From assembly GCA_025362735.1 (NCBI GenBank), contig JANYFL010000014.1, positions 1-36,022 on the forward strand: DNA of 36,022 bases, in the 5' to 3' direction. Below, piece by piece: positions 16,407 to 25,599 of the stretch. The notes under the pieces are model-generated. The model did no database searches. It saw nothing but the letters and a program-made list of their open reading frames with translations, and was not told where the DNA came from. Both the position numbers and the translations under genes were made by a program. Origin of the DNA: Betaproteobacteria bacterium. Its GTDB lineage: Bacteria > Pseudomonadota > Gammaproteobacteria > Burkholderiales > Burkholderiaceae_D. Position 1 is the first letter of the stretch. Each line of letters starts with the position of its first letter.

Positions 16407-16915
16407 ATGAAATATTTTTATTTGCGGTAACGGCTTTTCTCGCTCTGACGGTGACCATAAATACGCAAGCAAGAAGCGGCAATGCGTGCATGTATGCCAA
16501 CTCGAATCAGCGGTGTGCAGTTGTGCCTCTGACTGAAGATACGCAAGATATCTCTGCAAAACAATTTCAAAAGCCCATAGAGGGTAAGTCGAGAATCTAT
16601 ATCGTTCGATCTTCCATCAGTGTACGACGGCAGATATCCAAGGTCCTGCTTGACGGTCAACCAGCCGCCGATATCGCTCCCTATACTTACATCGCGATCG
16701 ATGTTACTCCGGGTTCGCACCGTATCAAGGCACGTGCCGACAAGGATGTCGAAATTCAACTCAACGTTGCACCGGGAAAGCTGTACTACGTCGAATTAGG
16801 GTTAGGCTTGTTATTCAATACCGTCAGCGCCAAATTGGAGATGCTCGACGAAAAAGAAGGTCAATCAGCGGTACTGGAATCCAGGAGAGCTATTTCCCTG
16901 TTTGACACGCAATAG
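16407..16915 (+). pseudogene. DUF2846-like secreted protein with frameshift in signal peptide
   Basis: The ATG at 16407, behind AGGAAATAAC, reads MKYFYLR and stops at once. In the next frame, from 16424, a signal-peptide core (AVTAFLALTVTINTQA) leads into a complete reading frame to 16915. That frame includes KSRIYIVRSSISVRRQISKV, LLDGQPAADIAPYTYIAIDV and TPGSHRIKARADK, with the flavour of DUF2846 surface proteins. One base lost in the T-run at 16413-16423 would restore MKYFYFAVTAF. A GTG at 16451 could start translation, but only inside the signal peptide. A true mutation and a homopolymer read error are both possible. Confidence 0.65.
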
Positions 16916-16941
16916 TCGAACAGATCCTCACAAGCGAATTT

Positions 16942-17121
16942 TCAATGGTGCGCTGCCATCATTCCCTGGCAGGCCGACATCATTTTTCCAAACGATCCCA
17001 TCATTCCCATCATGCCGCCGTGCATGACAGCCATTCCAAGAAAGACGAGAAATGCAACCAATCCGATGATCGCCAATACAATCAACAGTCCGTTTATTAA
17101 CGGCGATCCGATATTCATCAT
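16942..17121 (-). CDS. Met-rich mini membrane protein
   Basis: A 59-residue protein with a very strong ribosome site (GGAGGAG just ahead of ATGATG). One long hydrophobic helix (LLIVLAIIGLVAFLVFLGM, residues 12-30) is followed by a Met/Gly/His-rich tail: MHGGMMGMMGSFGKMMSACQ, ending MMAAHH. The tail holds eight Met after the helix, plus Cys and three His, which suggests Cu(I) or Ag(I) binding. It lies 12 bases after the second PII-like gene on the same strand, at the end of the cus operon. I know no family name; a pump-associated small subunit or copper-binding peptide is a guess. Confidence 0.7.
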   Translation of the reverse strand: MMNIGSPLINGLLIVLAIIGLVAFLVFLGMAVMHGGMMGMMGSFGKMMSACQGMMAAHH

Positions 17122-17133
17122 CTACTCCTCCAA

Positions 17134-17460
17134 TTAAACCTGGTCAGGCAAAGCCTCGGACCGGGTGCGAATGTGAAGAAACTTGTCCACGGGAAGTATG
17201 GCAACAATTCCCGCCCCTGGGACATCGGAATGCGCAACGTCCATGATAGCGTTTGCAGTTGCCTCTACCTTGGACTCCTCTACAAAAATCTCCACTTTGA
17301 TATGCTCAGTCAAATGGCTTTTTGAAAAAAAATCCGTGTACTCGCCGAACCCCATGACCTTCGTCACGGTGATGCCACGCACATGCAGGGTGCCGAGCTT
17401 TGTTTCCAGTGCATCCAAAACGTCCGCGCGAATAATCGCGACCACATATTTGAAACGCAT
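17134..17460 (-). CDS. PII-family signalling protein in the cus operon
   Basis: A 108-residue PII-type protein. The start at 17460 follows AAGGAG; the longer frame to 17481 would include that site. It begins MRFKYVVAIIRADVLDALET and has a T-loop region GFGEYTDFFSKSHLTEHIK. The C-terminal PII signature is recognisable in AHSDVPGAGIVAILPVDKFL followed by HIRTRS, matching the GxGxIFVLPVE...IRTG pattern of GlnB. It lies between the small Cys-rich gene and the Met-rich mini protein downstream of cusCBA. A nitrogen role is unlikely in this setting; a regulatory contact with the metal pump is an inference. Confidence 0.8.
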   Translation of the reverse strand: MRFKYVVAIIRADVLDALETKLGTLHVRGITVTKVMGFGEYTDFFSKSHLTEHIKVEIFVEESKVEATANAIMDVAHSDVPGAGIVAILPVDKFLHIRTRSEALPDQV

Positions 17461-17549
17461 GATTCGCTCCTTCACAATCAATTTGTTGCAATCAGTCGAT
17501 CACTTATTCTCTCGGGCTACCTGAGAATCTGTTGATCGATCTTACTGGG

Positions 17550-17804
17550 TTATCCAGGAGGCGGCGGCAATGCCGTCCGGGTGGTCGCTGCTTCCAGCCG
17601 ACTTGCTGTGGATGCGGGTCCCACGTAACAAGTTGCGCATGGCAGGCAATCCAGCATGGGCATCGCCTGGTCGCCAGCCACCATGTCGACTTGGCCAGCA
17701 AATGCCAGCGCATGGCCAATTCCGACGAAAGCAGCCAGCACCAGCCAGCGACCGATACCATGCATGAGTCGCCGCATCCGTCGTTGTGCATTATTAAGTT
17801 TCAT
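17550..17804 (-). CDS. Small Cys-rich membrane/secreted protein after cusA
   Basis: An 84-residue protein whose ATG lies inside the last codons of cusA (11-base overlap, different frame), so translation is coupled. A basic lead ([19 protein letters not shown]) precedes a hydrophobic segment ([17 protein letters not shown]). A motif with three Cys follows, [12 protein letters not shown], and the C-terminus is Pro-rich. The Cys cluster in a copper operon suggests thiolate metal binding on the periplasmic side. I do not recognise a named family. Confidence 0.6.
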   Translation of the reverse strand: MKLNNAQRRMRRLMHGIGRWLVLAAFVGIGHALAFAGQVDMVAGDQAMPMLDCLPCATCYVGPASTASRLEAATTRTALPPPPG

Positions 17805-20800
17805 AGGTCATCTTTTTCCGCACGTGCTTTTCCTGCACCGGCACTTCGATGCGTGCCTGGCGTAACTGCCTGCGGCGCAAGAGCAGATACACCACTGGCA
17901 CCACAAACATCGACAGCAGCGGCGCGGTAATCATGCCGCCGACCATCGGCGCGGCAATGCGCTGCATGACTTCCGAGCCGGTGCCAGAGCCGATCATGAT
18001 CGGCACCAGGCCGGCGATGATGACGGCCACCGTCATTGCCTTCGGACGCACCCGCAACACCGCCCCTTCGCGGATTGCATCGAGTAAATCAGCTTCGCTG
18101 GCCTTGCCGTCGGCCAGGAGCGCATCCCACGCATTTTTCAAATACAGCAGCATGATCACGCCGAACTCCGCGGATACCCCGGCCAGCGCGATAAAGCCGA
18201 CGCCGCTGGCGACCGACAGGTTATGCCCGAGCAGCCACAGCAACCAGATACCGCCGGCCAGCGCAAACGGCAGCGTCGCCATGATCAGCGCCGCTTCATC
18301 GAAGCGCTTGAACGTCAGGTAGAGCAGCACGAAGATGATCAAGAGCGTCGCCGGCACCACGATCTTCAGTTTTGCCGTCGCGCGTTCCAGGTACTCGAAT
18401 TGCCCCGACCACGACACCGAATAGCCGGCCGGCAGCTTCACTTCCTTCGCCACCGCCTGCTGCATGTCATGCACTGCCGAACTCAAATCTCGTCCGCGAA
18501 TATCGACATAGACCCAGCCCGACAGCCGCGCATTCTCGCTCTTCAGCATCGGCGGACCATCGTTGATGCGGATCGCGGCCACGTCGCCGAGGCGGATCTG
18601 CGCACCGCGTTCGGTCAACACTGGCAACTGGCGCAACTTCTCGACCGAGTCGCGCACTTCGCGCGGATAGCGCACATTGATCGGGAAGCGCTGCAAGCCT
18701 TCAACGGTTTCGCCGACGTTGTCGCCGCCGATGGCCGCCGACACGATGCCTTGCACATCAGCGATGTTCAGCCCGTAGCGTGCCGCCGCGTCGCGATCGA
18801 TATTGACATCGATGTAACGCCCGCCGTTGAGCCGTTCCGCCAACGCCGACGATACGCCCGGCACCTGCTTGACGACACGCTCGATGTCGCCGGTGATGCG
18901 GTCGATCTCTTGCAGGCTCATGCCGGCGACCTTGACGCCGACCGGGCTCTTGATCCCGGTGGCCAGCATGTCGATGCGGTTGCGGATCGGCGGCACCCAG
19001 ATATTGGACAGGCCCGGCACCTTGACGATGCGGTCCAGTTCCTCGACCAGCTTGTCCGGCGTCATGCCGGCGCGCCACTGGTCGCGCGGCTTGAACTGGA
19101 TCGTCGTCTCGAACATTTCCAGCGGAGCCGGATCGGTTGCCGACTCAGCCCGCCCCGCTTTGCCAAACACGGTTTGCACTTCCGGCACGGTCTTGATCAG
19201 GCGGTCGGTTTGCTGCAAAAGTTCGGACACCTTGCCGGCACCAACACCGGGCAACGCCGACGGCATGTACAGCACGTCGCCTTCATCCAGCGGCGGCATG
19301 AACTCGCCGCCAAGTTGCGACATCGGCCACACCGTCACCAGCGCAATCAGCCCGGCTGCCAGCAGTGTCGCCTTTGGAAAACGCAGCACGCCTTCGAGTA
19401 GCGGACGGTACAACGTGATCAGAAAGCGATTGAGCGGATTTTTCTGCTCATCGGGAATCCGCCCCCGGATCAGGTAACCCATCAGCACCGGAATCAGCGT
19501 GACAGCCAAGCCGGCAGCCGCCGCCATAGCATACGTCTTGGTGAAAGCCAGCGGCGAGAACAGACGGCCTTCCTGCGCTTCCAGCGTGAAGACCGGGATG
19601 AACGATAAGACAATGATCAATAGCGAGAAGAACAACGCTGGACCGACTTCGGCAGCGGCATCGCCGATCACGCGCCAATGGTCATCGCCCGTCAATTTCT
19701 CGCCCGGATGCGCATGGTTCCATGCCTCGATGTGCTTGTGCGCATTCTCGATCATGACCACCGCCGCATCGACCATCGCGCCAATCGCAATCGCGATGCC
19801 ACCGAGCGACATGATATTGGCGTTCACGCCCTGGTAATACATGATGATATAGGCGGCCAAAATGCCCAGCGGCAGCGACACGATCGCGACTAGCGCGGAG
19901 CGGATATGGAACAGGAACACCGCGCAGACCAGCGCCACCACGATGAATTCCTCGATCAGCTTGTGTTCAAGATTAGTGACTGCGCGTTTGATCAAACTGG
20001 AGCGGTCGTACACCGGAATGATTTCCACACCAGGCGGCAGGCCCGGTTTTAGTTTCTCCAGCTTGGCCTTCACGGCATCGATGGTTTCCAGTGCATTCTT
20101 GCCGGAACGCATGACAATCACGCCGCCGGCGACTTCGCCTTCGCCGTTCAACTCCGAGATGCCGCGCCGCATTTCCGGCCCGACCTGAATGCGCGCCACG
20201 TCGGCCAGCCGCACCGAGACACCGGCGTCGGTTGTCATCAGGGGTATCTTGCGGAAATCGTCGAGCGATTTGAGGTAGCCGCTTGCCCTCACCATGTATT
20301 CTGCTTCGCCCAGTTCCAAGACTGATCCGCCGGTTTCCTGATTCGCTTTTTGCACGGCGTTGATCACCTTGCCGTGCGGGATGTTGTAGGCGCGCAGCTT
20401 GTCGGGGTCGAGAACGATCTGATACTGGCGCACCATGCCGCCGATACTGGCAACTTCCGATACGTTCGGCACCGCCTTCAGTTCGTACTTCAGAAACCAG
20501 TCTTGTAATGCACGCAATTGCGACAGATCCATCTTGCCGCTCTTGTCCACCAGCGCATATTCATAGACCCAACCGACGCCGGTCGCATCCGGCCCGAGCG
20601 CGGTCTTCGCTTGCGGCGGCAGGCGCGACTGCACCTGATTCAGATATTCGAGCACGCGCGAACGTGCCCAATACGGATCGGTGCCGTCGTCGAAGAGGAT
20701 ATAGACGAACGAATCGCCGAAGAACGAATACCCGCGCACGGTCTTGGCACCCGGCACCGACAGCATCGTGGTGGTCAGCGGATAGGTAACCTGGTTCTCG

Positions 20801-20982
20801 ACGATTTGCGGCGCCTGCCCCGGGTAGCTGGTGCGGATGATCACTTGCACATCCGACAGATCGGGAATTGCATCGAGCGGCGTACGTGACAGCGACCAGA
20901 TGCCCCAGGCAGTAAGCATGACGGTCACCAGCAACACCAGAAAGCGATTGGCGATCGACCAACGGATCAGTTTCGCCATCAT
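17794..20982 (-). CDS. cusA: Cu(I)/Ag(I) HME-RND pump CusA
   Basis: A 1062-residue RND transporter. The helix 4 motif [15 protein letters not shown] (Asp405, Glu412) is the signature of the monovalent Cu/Ag group of heavy-metal RND pumps. The periplasmic cleft contains [10 protein letters not shown] and [10 protein letters not shown], which carry Met residues of the CusA Met triad. It forms the tripartite pump with cusB and cusC, moving Cu(I)/Ag(I) from periplasm or cytoplasm across the outer membrane. The start overlaps the cusB stop (ATGA). No lesion was seen. Confidence 0.95.
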   Translation of the reverse strand: MMAKLIRWSIANRFLVLLVTVMLTAWGIWSLSRTPLDAIPDLSDVQVIIRTSYPGQAPQIVENQVTYPLTTTMLSVPGAKTVRGYSFFGDSFVYILFDDGTDPYWARSRVLEYLNQVQSRLPPQAKTALGPDATGVGWVYEYALVDKSGKMDLSQLRALQDWFLKYELKAVPNVSEVASIGGMVRQYQIVLDPDKLRAYNIPHGKVINAVQKANQETGGSVLELGEAEYMVRASGYLKSLDDFRKIPLMTTDAGVSVRLADVARIQVGPEMRRGISELNGEGEVAGGVIVMRSGKNALETIDAVKAKLEKLKPGLPPGVEIIPVYDRSSLIKRAVTNLEHKLIEEFIVVALVCAVFLFHIRSALVAIVSLPLGILAAYIIMYYQGVNANIMSLGGIAIAIGAMVDAAVVMIENAHKHIEAWNHAHPGEKLTGDDHWRVIGDAAAEVGPALFFSLLIIVLSFIPVFTLEAQEGRLFSPLAFTKTYAMAAAAGLAVTLIPVLMGYLIRGRIPDEQKNPLNRFLITLYRPLLEGVLRFPKATLLAAGLIALVTVWPMSQLGGEFMPPLDEGDVLYMPSALPGVGAGKVSELLQQTDRLIKTVPEVQTVFGKAGRAESATDPAPLEMFETTIQFKPRDQWRAGMTPDKLVEELDRIVKVPGLSNIWVPPIRNRIDMLATGIKSPVGVKVAGMSLQEIDRITGDIERVVKQVPGVSSALAERLNGGRYIDVNIDRDAAARYGLNIADVQGIVSAAIGGDNVGETVEGLQRFPINVRYPREVRDSVEKLRQLPVLTERGAQIRLGDVAAIRINDGPPMLKSENARLSGWVYVDIRGRDLSSAVHDMQQAVAKEVKLPAGYSVSWSGQFEYLERATAKLKIVVPATLLIIFVLLYLTFKRFDEAALIMATLPFALAGGIWLLWLLGHNLSVASGVGFIALAGVSAEFGVIMLLYLKNAWDALLADGKASEADLLDAIREGAVLRVRPKAMTVAVIIAGLVPIMIGSGTGSEVMQRIAAPMVGGMITAPLLSMFVVPVVYLLLRRRQLRQARIEVPVQEKHVRKKMTYET

Positions 20983-22595
20983 TTGGCAGCTCCCGTTTTA
21001 TCGGAATTTTTCTCGCTCTTCATTGCGCCATCCATCGGCTTGCTATTCATGTCTTGCTTCGGTGCGTCAGCAGTCGGGGAAATCGTGGTGATCTGATACA
21101 TCCCATCCTTGGTCTGGCGAATCTCGAACGCGACCATATCGCCCACCGCGACATTGCGCGGCAAACCGTTTGCAGGCAGTTTGAAACCCATCGTCATCGG
21201 CTCCCACTGCAAGGAAGGAATCGGGCCGTGCGACAGCGTGATTTCATCCTTGTCGATCATTTCGACCTTGCCTTCGCCGCGATGCACCGGCCCTGCCGCT
21301 TTGCCGCCCTCCGGCGCAGGAATGTCGCTCATCCGCGTTGTCGTCCCTTTCAGGCTGGCTTCGGAATCGATCAGGAACTGGCCAGAGACGACCACTTTTT
21401 GCCCGGCTTCCAGCCCTTTGTGAATCTCGCTCTGGCCATTGGCTTCGGCGCCGATTTCGACATCGACCGGCGCGAACTTGCCGTCGCCAAGCGCGACCAT
21501 TACGACATTGCGTTTCCCGGTCTGGATCACCGCTTCCGACGGCACCAGCAGCACATTCTTGCGCGCCGCCGGACTCAAGTTGAGCGTGGCGAACATGCCG
21601 GGAACCAACTGGCCGGAAGGATTGGCCAGCTCGACGCGCGCCTTCAACGTGCGCGTCGCGGCGTTCACCTCGGGCAGGATCGCGCTGACCTTGCCCTTGA
21701 AGATCATTCCGGACAACGCCGGTGTGCGGGCTTCCACTACATTTCCTGGGCGAACCCGCGCAGCAAAGTTTTCCGGCACTTCCGCATTGACCCAGACGGT
21801 GGAGAGGCCATTGATACGGAATAGAGAAGCGCCCGACATCACGGTCATGCCTTCGCGCGCACCCAGTTCAGCGATGACGCCACTGATGGGAGCCGTAATG
21901 GCGAGCCGCGCATGCGTCTTGCCGGTCGATTCGACCAGGCGAATCTGATCGTCCGTCATGCCGACCAAGCGCATGCGCTGCCGTGTCGCATCCGCTAATC
22001 CTTCCGTGCCGACGGTTCCCATGTGCCTGACCGACAAATATTCTTCCTGCGCGGCCACCCATTCCGGCACATACAGTTCAGCCAGCGGCTGTCCTTTCTT
22101 CACTGGGTCCAGAGGCGCGCGCACATACAGCCGCTCGACGAAGCCGTTGCTGCGCGCCTGCACCAGCGCTACATCGCGTTCGTTGTAGGCGACACTGCCG
22201 ACCGCTTCGACCGGCGCTGACAGGCTGCCTTTGATAACCTCCGCCGTGCGAATGCCCAGATTCTGTTGCACGCGGGGACTGATGCTGACCTTACCCTCGT
22301 CGCCTGCGTCGTCCGCGTAGACCGGCACCAATTGCATATCCATGAAGGGCGACTTGCCGGGCTTGTCGAACTTGTGACCAGGTACCATCGGATCGTGCCA
22401 GTACAGCACTTTTTTGCCAGTAGCCGGATCGATACCGGCGCCATTCTGTGCATTGCCTGTCGCCGGTTGGGATGCACTTGATACCGGCGCTGCCATCTTC
22501 ATACCCTGGTTCATGCCGATCCAATACAGGCCATAGCCGCCTGCACCGACAAGGCTTGCCGCAGCAAGCGCGAGGAGGATGTTTTTATTTTTCAT
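20979..22595 (-). CDS. cusB: CusB adaptor with fused C-terminal CusF-like domain
   Basis: A 538-residue periplasmic adaptor, placed at ATG 22595 because this overlaps the cusC stop (ATGA) and gives a clean membrane anchor ([20 protein letters not shown]). The order is: an N-terminal heavy-metal-binding stretch ([20 protein letters not shown] with Met nearby), lipoyl/helical-hairpin/beta-barrel adaptor domains, then a linker from about residue 430. The C-terminal CusF-like domain contains [18 protein letters not shown], with the His, Trp and two Met of the CusF Cu(I)/Ag(I) site. Carrying its own CusF explains why no free cusF lies in this operon. Confidence 0.92.
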   Translation of the reverse strand: MKNKNILLALAAASLVGAGGYGLYWIGMNQGMKMAAPVSSASQPATGNAQNGAGIDPATGKKVLYWHDPMVPGHKFDKPGKSPFMDMQLVPVYADDAGDEGKVSISPRVQQNLGIRTAEVIKGSLSAPVEAVGSVAYNERDVALVQARSNGFVERLYVRAPLDPVKKGQPLAELYVPEWVAAQEEYLSVRHMGTVGTEGLADATRQRMRLVGMTDDQIRLVESTGKTHARLAITAPISGVIAELGAREGMTVMSGASLFRINGLSTVWVNAEVPENFAARVRPGNVVEARTPALSGMIFKGKVSAILPEVNAATRTLKARVELANPSGQLVPGMFATLNLSPAARKNVLLVPSEAVIQTGKRNVVMVALGDGKFAPVDVEIGAEANGQSEIHKGLEAGQKVVVSGQFLIDSEASLKGTTTRMSDIPAPEGGKAAGPVHRGEGKVEMIDKDEITLSHGPIPSLQWEPMTMGFKLPANGLPRNVAVGDMVAFEIRQTKDGMYQITTISPTADAPKQDMNSKPMDGAMKSEKNSDKTGAAK

Positions 22596-23947
22596 TTCGT
22601 GTCCCTGTTCATCATCATGGCCGAATGCGCATTCACACCCTCGTCCGGAAAAAGAAAATTGAGTTGCGCCCACAAACGCGCCGTCTCTGCCTCCAGTTGC
22701 AGCGCCTGAATCCGCACATCGATTTCATTGCGGCGCCCAGCCAGCACATCGGCGAGGGTGGATTTGCCGCCGCGGTACGCGGCGATCGCCGCCGCAGTGC
22801 GCTCATTGGCGAGCGGGATCAGTTCGCGCTGGTAACGCGCAATGCGCTCGCGGTTGTTTTCCCATTCGTTGATCATGGTGCGCGTTTCGGAAATATGCGC
22901 ACGCAGCATCTCTTCGCGCTCGGCCTTGGCCTGCTCGACCATCGCCAGCTTGGACGACAGTTCGCGATCCTGGCGATTCTTTTGATCCCACTGCAGCGGG
23001 ATCGATACGCCGACCGAAATCATGTTGGAGTAAGCCGGACCGCGCTGCTGATAGGCCACTTCCACGCTCCAGTCAGGCTTTTTATTGGCTTGCGCGAGTT
23101 GCGCTTCCGCCTGCGCGATTTCTTCCTGCTTGCTGAGTACTGCGATTTGCGGATGATGCGCGAGTTGCGTATCGAGCGTTGCCGAATCCAGGCGGATGGT
23201 ATCGGTGGCGGGCTTACCGGCCAATGGCATGTCTGCCGCACCACCGACCCAACGTGCCAGCATGGTTTTGGCATTACGGATGCGGCGGGCGATTTCGCTG
23301 GCGCGGTCATCAAATGCAGCCAGTGCACTGCGGGCGGCAAAGATGTCGGCTTGATTGCCGCGACCGGCGCGATAGGCGCCCTCGGCCGCCTGCATTTCCA
23401 GTTTTGCCTGCACTCCTTGCTCGGCAATGACTGTCGCCATCGCCTCTGTGTAATAACGGTCAAGCCACGCAAGCGCGGTATCACGTTCAATCGCGGCAGT
23501 GGTCACGTTCTTTTCGGCAAGGGTCTTTTCCGCTTCACGCTCGAATCGATTGGCACGCCATTGCCGCTTGTCAGCACGTGTGATTTCCTGCGTCACACCG
23601 ACCCGGCGCATCGTCATGAAATCGTTGGTCAAACTAAAGCGGTCTGCACCATTGACCGGCAGATTATCGACGCCAACTTTCAGGACAGGATCAGGGAGCT
23701 GACCGGCTGAGACAGCCATCTCGCGCGACGAAGTCACGGCATAGCCTTGCGCAGCGAGTTGACGCGAACGCTCAATCGCAAGATGCTGGGCTTGCGCCAA
23801 CGTCAGCGGCGTCTCGGCGGCAAAGACCGTGTTGGAAAGCGCAAGTGCGCTAATCAGCGTGGTAAGAGCGATTCTTTCGGAAAATCGAAGAAGCGGTTTA
23901 CGCGCCTGCTTGGGCGCTATGTTGATCGCTGAAAACAGGAATGGCAT
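22592..23947 (-). CDS. cusC: Outer-membrane factor of the Cus efflux system
   Basis: A 451-residue TolC-family channel protein. The start at 23947 is preceded by GGAGG five bases away; the open frame extends upstream without a better site. An N-terminal export signal (about residues 20-45, TTLISALALSNTVFAAETPL) is followed by two coiled-coil repeats (AQHLAIERSRQLAAQGYAVT; ELSSKLAMVEQAKAEREEML). It lies in a tight operon with cusB. Confidence 0.88.
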   Translation of the reverse strand: MPFLFSAINIAPKQARKPLLRFSERIALTTLISALALSNTVFAAETPLTLAQAQHLAIERSRQLAAQGYAVTSSREMAVSAGQLPDPVLKVGVDNLPVNGADRFSLTNDFMTMRRVGVTQEITRADKRQWRANRFEREAEKTLAEKNVTTAAIERDTALAWLDRYYTEAMATVIAEQGVQAKLEMQAAEGAYRAGRGNQADIFAARSALAAFDDRASEIARRIRNAKTMLARWVGGAADMPLAGKPATDTIRLDSATLDTQLAHHPQIAVLSKQEEIAQAEAQLAQANKKPDWSVEVAYQQRGPAYSNMISVGVSIPLQWDQKNRQDRELSSKLAMVEQAKAEREEMLRAHISETRTMINEWENNRERIARYQRELIPLANERTAAAIAAYRGGKSTLADVLAGRRNEIDVRIQALQLEAETARLWAQLNFLFPDEGVNAHSAMMMNRDTK

Positions 23948-24022
23948 GAAACCTCCAGACGGCATTGAACAACATCGTCTGCGCATGACGCGCAACGATG
24001 ACGGACTAAGCGATCTGGGGGG

Positions 24023-24430
24023 TTAAATGCGGAAACAGCAGTTGCGGATGGAAAGCGGCGGCGCGGTCGTCCGGGTCAATAGCAAGTCTTGCGGCTGTGT
24101 GGCAAGCGGACGGTAGGCAACACCAATCGGAATCAGTGTCACTGTCAGCCCTACTGCCATGAACGGCTGAACCTGCGGCAGTTCGGGTTTGTCGAGAGAT
24201 TGGTTCCCTGCATGGTCATAGGCGTGGCACAAACCCGGCTGCTCCATATCCATGCCCGTGCATCCAGACATGTTTTGGTTGGCAGTATCGGTCGCCATCG
24301 CGACTGCCTTACTGTCTTGCCCGATCTTCAATCCCGGGCATGCGTAAGACGCCACAGCAAGCTGCATGAACAGCATGCTGAACAGCGCGATCAGCGCAGT
24401 AACGAAGCGAGATTGTCGGAAGGAATTCAT
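24023..24430 (-). CDS. Small secreted Met/Cys-containing protein heading the cus operon
   Basis: A 135-residue protein with a signal peptide (SRFVTALIALFSMLFMQLAV, ASYA cleavage) and a mature part with Cys, Met and His: YACPGL, NMSGCTGMDMEQPGLCHAYD and the C-terminal RNCCFRI. A second hydrophobic stretch (VGLTVTLIPIGVAYRPL) lies near residue 95. It is the first gene on the minus strand, 75 bases before cusC, and faces the divergent promoter region. Similar small proteins head copper RND operons in Burkholderiales. Function unknown; periplasmic copper binding is inferred. Confidence 0.7.
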   Translation of the reverse strand: MNSFRQSRFVTALIALFSMLFMQLAVASYACPGLKIGQDSKAVAMATDTANQNMSGCTGMDMEQPGLCHAYDHAGNQSLDKPELPQVQPFMAVGLTVTLIPIGVAYRPLATQPQDLLLTRTTAPPLSIRNCCFRI

Positions 24431-24630
24431 TGAAATAGGGGGATTTTTCCTTAATTTCTTAATTGATGATATACATCAACCGACTCTGGCGTCAAGTACA
24501 GAGGGCATCGCTTGTTATGATTCTGTCGCGAAATAAATAAAAAAACTTACCAATTAAATGAAGAAGCGGAACTTAATTCGGATCAACTCACTCAGTTGTA
24601 ACGTACAGACTCTGTGCTAGACTGGTGTTT
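24431..24630. promoter_or_regulatory. Divergent control region of the two copper operons
   Basis: An AT-rich 200-base stretch between the cus operon (minus) and the oxidase operon (plus). It holds a near-palindrome TTGATG-ATATA-CATCAA (24463-24479) and a dyad CTCTG...CAGAG with a GTACAGAG half (24496-24503). There is also a perfect palindrome ACAGACTCTGT (24605-24615). For the plus strand, TTGTAA (24596-24601) and TAGACT (24618-24623) with 16-base spacing make a plausible promoter. For the minus strand, TTGACG lies near 24494. No regulator gene is adjacent. Confidence 0.55.
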
Positions 24631-25068
24631 ATGAGAAAAGTTTTCAAAACAGTTTTGTTGTTGCTGTTACTGCTTGCGGTGCCTTTCCAAGGCTACGCGG
24701 CATCGGCCATGCTGTTTTGCGAGACATCGCATCATCGTACTGACACAGTGCCGACAACCCACGCTGGCCATCAGCACAGTCACGACCAGCACACGGAGCA
24801 TGACGGTTCATTGATTTCTGCCGATCACCATCAACACCAGGTAGCAGACAGTTCCGACCATGGCAGCGGAAAAAATGGATCGCACCACAACTTGTCCAAA
24901 TGCAGCGCCTGTTCTACTTGTTGCGTCGGTGCGGCCATCGCACCGCCGTTGATGGATTTTGTTGCCGTATCGCCTTCCGGTTCTCATCTGATTTCCTTCA
25001 TCACGGTTTCCTTCGTCGGCCATATCCCCGGCAGACTGGAAAGACCGCCCAGCACGTTCCTCGCCTGA
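24631..25068 (+). CDS. Secreted His/Cys-rich metal-binding protein
   Basis: A 145-residue protein: signal peptide (FKTVLLLLLLLAVPFQGYAA), then His-rich text (THAGHQHSHDQHTEH, ADHHQHQVADSSDHGSG) and a Cys cluster CSACSTCC, and an end ERPPSTFLA. The overall plan resembles CzcI-like small proteins of RND clusters. ATG 24631 is the natural start; it lies only seven bases after the candidate -10 box and has no real ribosome site, so the message may be leaderless. It opens the plus-strand copper operon. Confidence 0.7.
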   Translation: MRKVFKTVLLLLLLLAVPFQGYAASAMLFCETSHHRTDTVPTTHAGHQHSHDQHTEHDGSLISADHHQHQVADSSDHGSGKNGSHHNLSKCSACSTCCVGAAIAPPLMDFVAVSPSGSHLISFITVSFVGHIPGRLERPPSTFLA

Positions 25069-25104
25069 TTTCCGGAACCTCGACATAAGGTCCAGATAGG
25101 CTCT

Positions 25105-25133
25105 GGCAGACGCGCCTTTCAGCGCGTCTTGCC
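25105..25133 (+). terminator. Hairpin between the first two genes of the oxidase operon
   Basis: AGACGCGC (25108-25115) pairs with GCGCGTCT (25122-25129) around a six-base loop, and GGCA/TGCC can extend the stem with one bulge. It starts 37 bases past the stop of the first gene and lies about 95 bases before the next start. There is no T-run, so it may attenuate or protect the message instead of ending it. Confidence 0.45.
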
Positions 25134-25228
25134 GCAAATAAATCGCCTGACTAACCTCATCCCGGTTCCGGATCGCTTGCCGCCGTGCGTTCGCGCATGG
25201 CCCCCGAATTTTCCGTGACGAGGAATTC

Positions 25229-25591
25229 ATGATGGTTTTTCAACGATTGACTGCAACTGTCGCGATCCTGTTCGCGCTGACTGCTGCAACTGCGTATGTA
25301 CAGGATCGCGATCCATTCGCCCCGAATGCGCCGATCATTGCTACGCCCTACCAGTCCGCCTTTTCCGATTACCAACGCTACCAGGATCCCGACATCGCCT
25401 CATGGAAAGCCGCCAACGAAGAGGTCGGCCAAGTGGCGGGACATGCCGGCCACGGCGGACAAACGAAAGGCAATGCTGCCAGCATGCCTGATCCGCATGC
25501 GGGACAGGCGAATCAACGCTCTTCTACCGCCGCCCCATCCAAGACAATGCCGCCGGGCATGCCGGACCACGGCGGCATGCATAAACCATAA
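25229..25591 (+). CDS. Small secreted protein of copper operon, function unknown
   Basis: A 120-residue protein with a signal peptide (QRLTATVAILFALTAATAYV) and a low-complexity mature part with His-Gly and Met-Pro motifs: GHAGHGGQTKG, MPDPHAGQ, MPPGMPDHGGMHKP. RBS GAGGAA precedes the ATG. It lies nine bases before the TolC-type gene and is probably co-translated with it. The His/Met-rich tail fits weak copper binding in the periplasm, but no family is recognised. Confidence 0.65.
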   Translation: MMVFQRLTATVAILFALTAATAYVQDRDPFAPNAPIIATPYQSAFSDYQRYQDPDIASWKAANEEVGQVAGHAGHGGQTKGNAASMPDPHAGQANQRSSTAAPSKTMPPGMPDHGGMHKP

Positions 25592-25599
25592 GGAAAACC

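Noticed and set aside
16916..16941. Terminator between the convergent DUF2846-like and mini membrane genes
   Set aside because: No stem or T-run could be found in this short gap.
18223..19401. 392-codon open frame on the plus strand opposite cusA
   Set aside because: It lies wholly antisense to a clear RND pump gene; Arg/His/Asp-rich text without domains is typical of the complement of GC-rich coding DNA.
22448..23710. 420-codon plus-strand frame across cusB and cusC
   Set aside because: It crosses two well-supported genes on the other strand and shows no recognisable domain.
24463..24479. FNR-like site TTGAT...ATCAA
   Set aside because: The spacer is seven bases, while an FNR/Anr box needs four; kept only as an unassigned palindrome.
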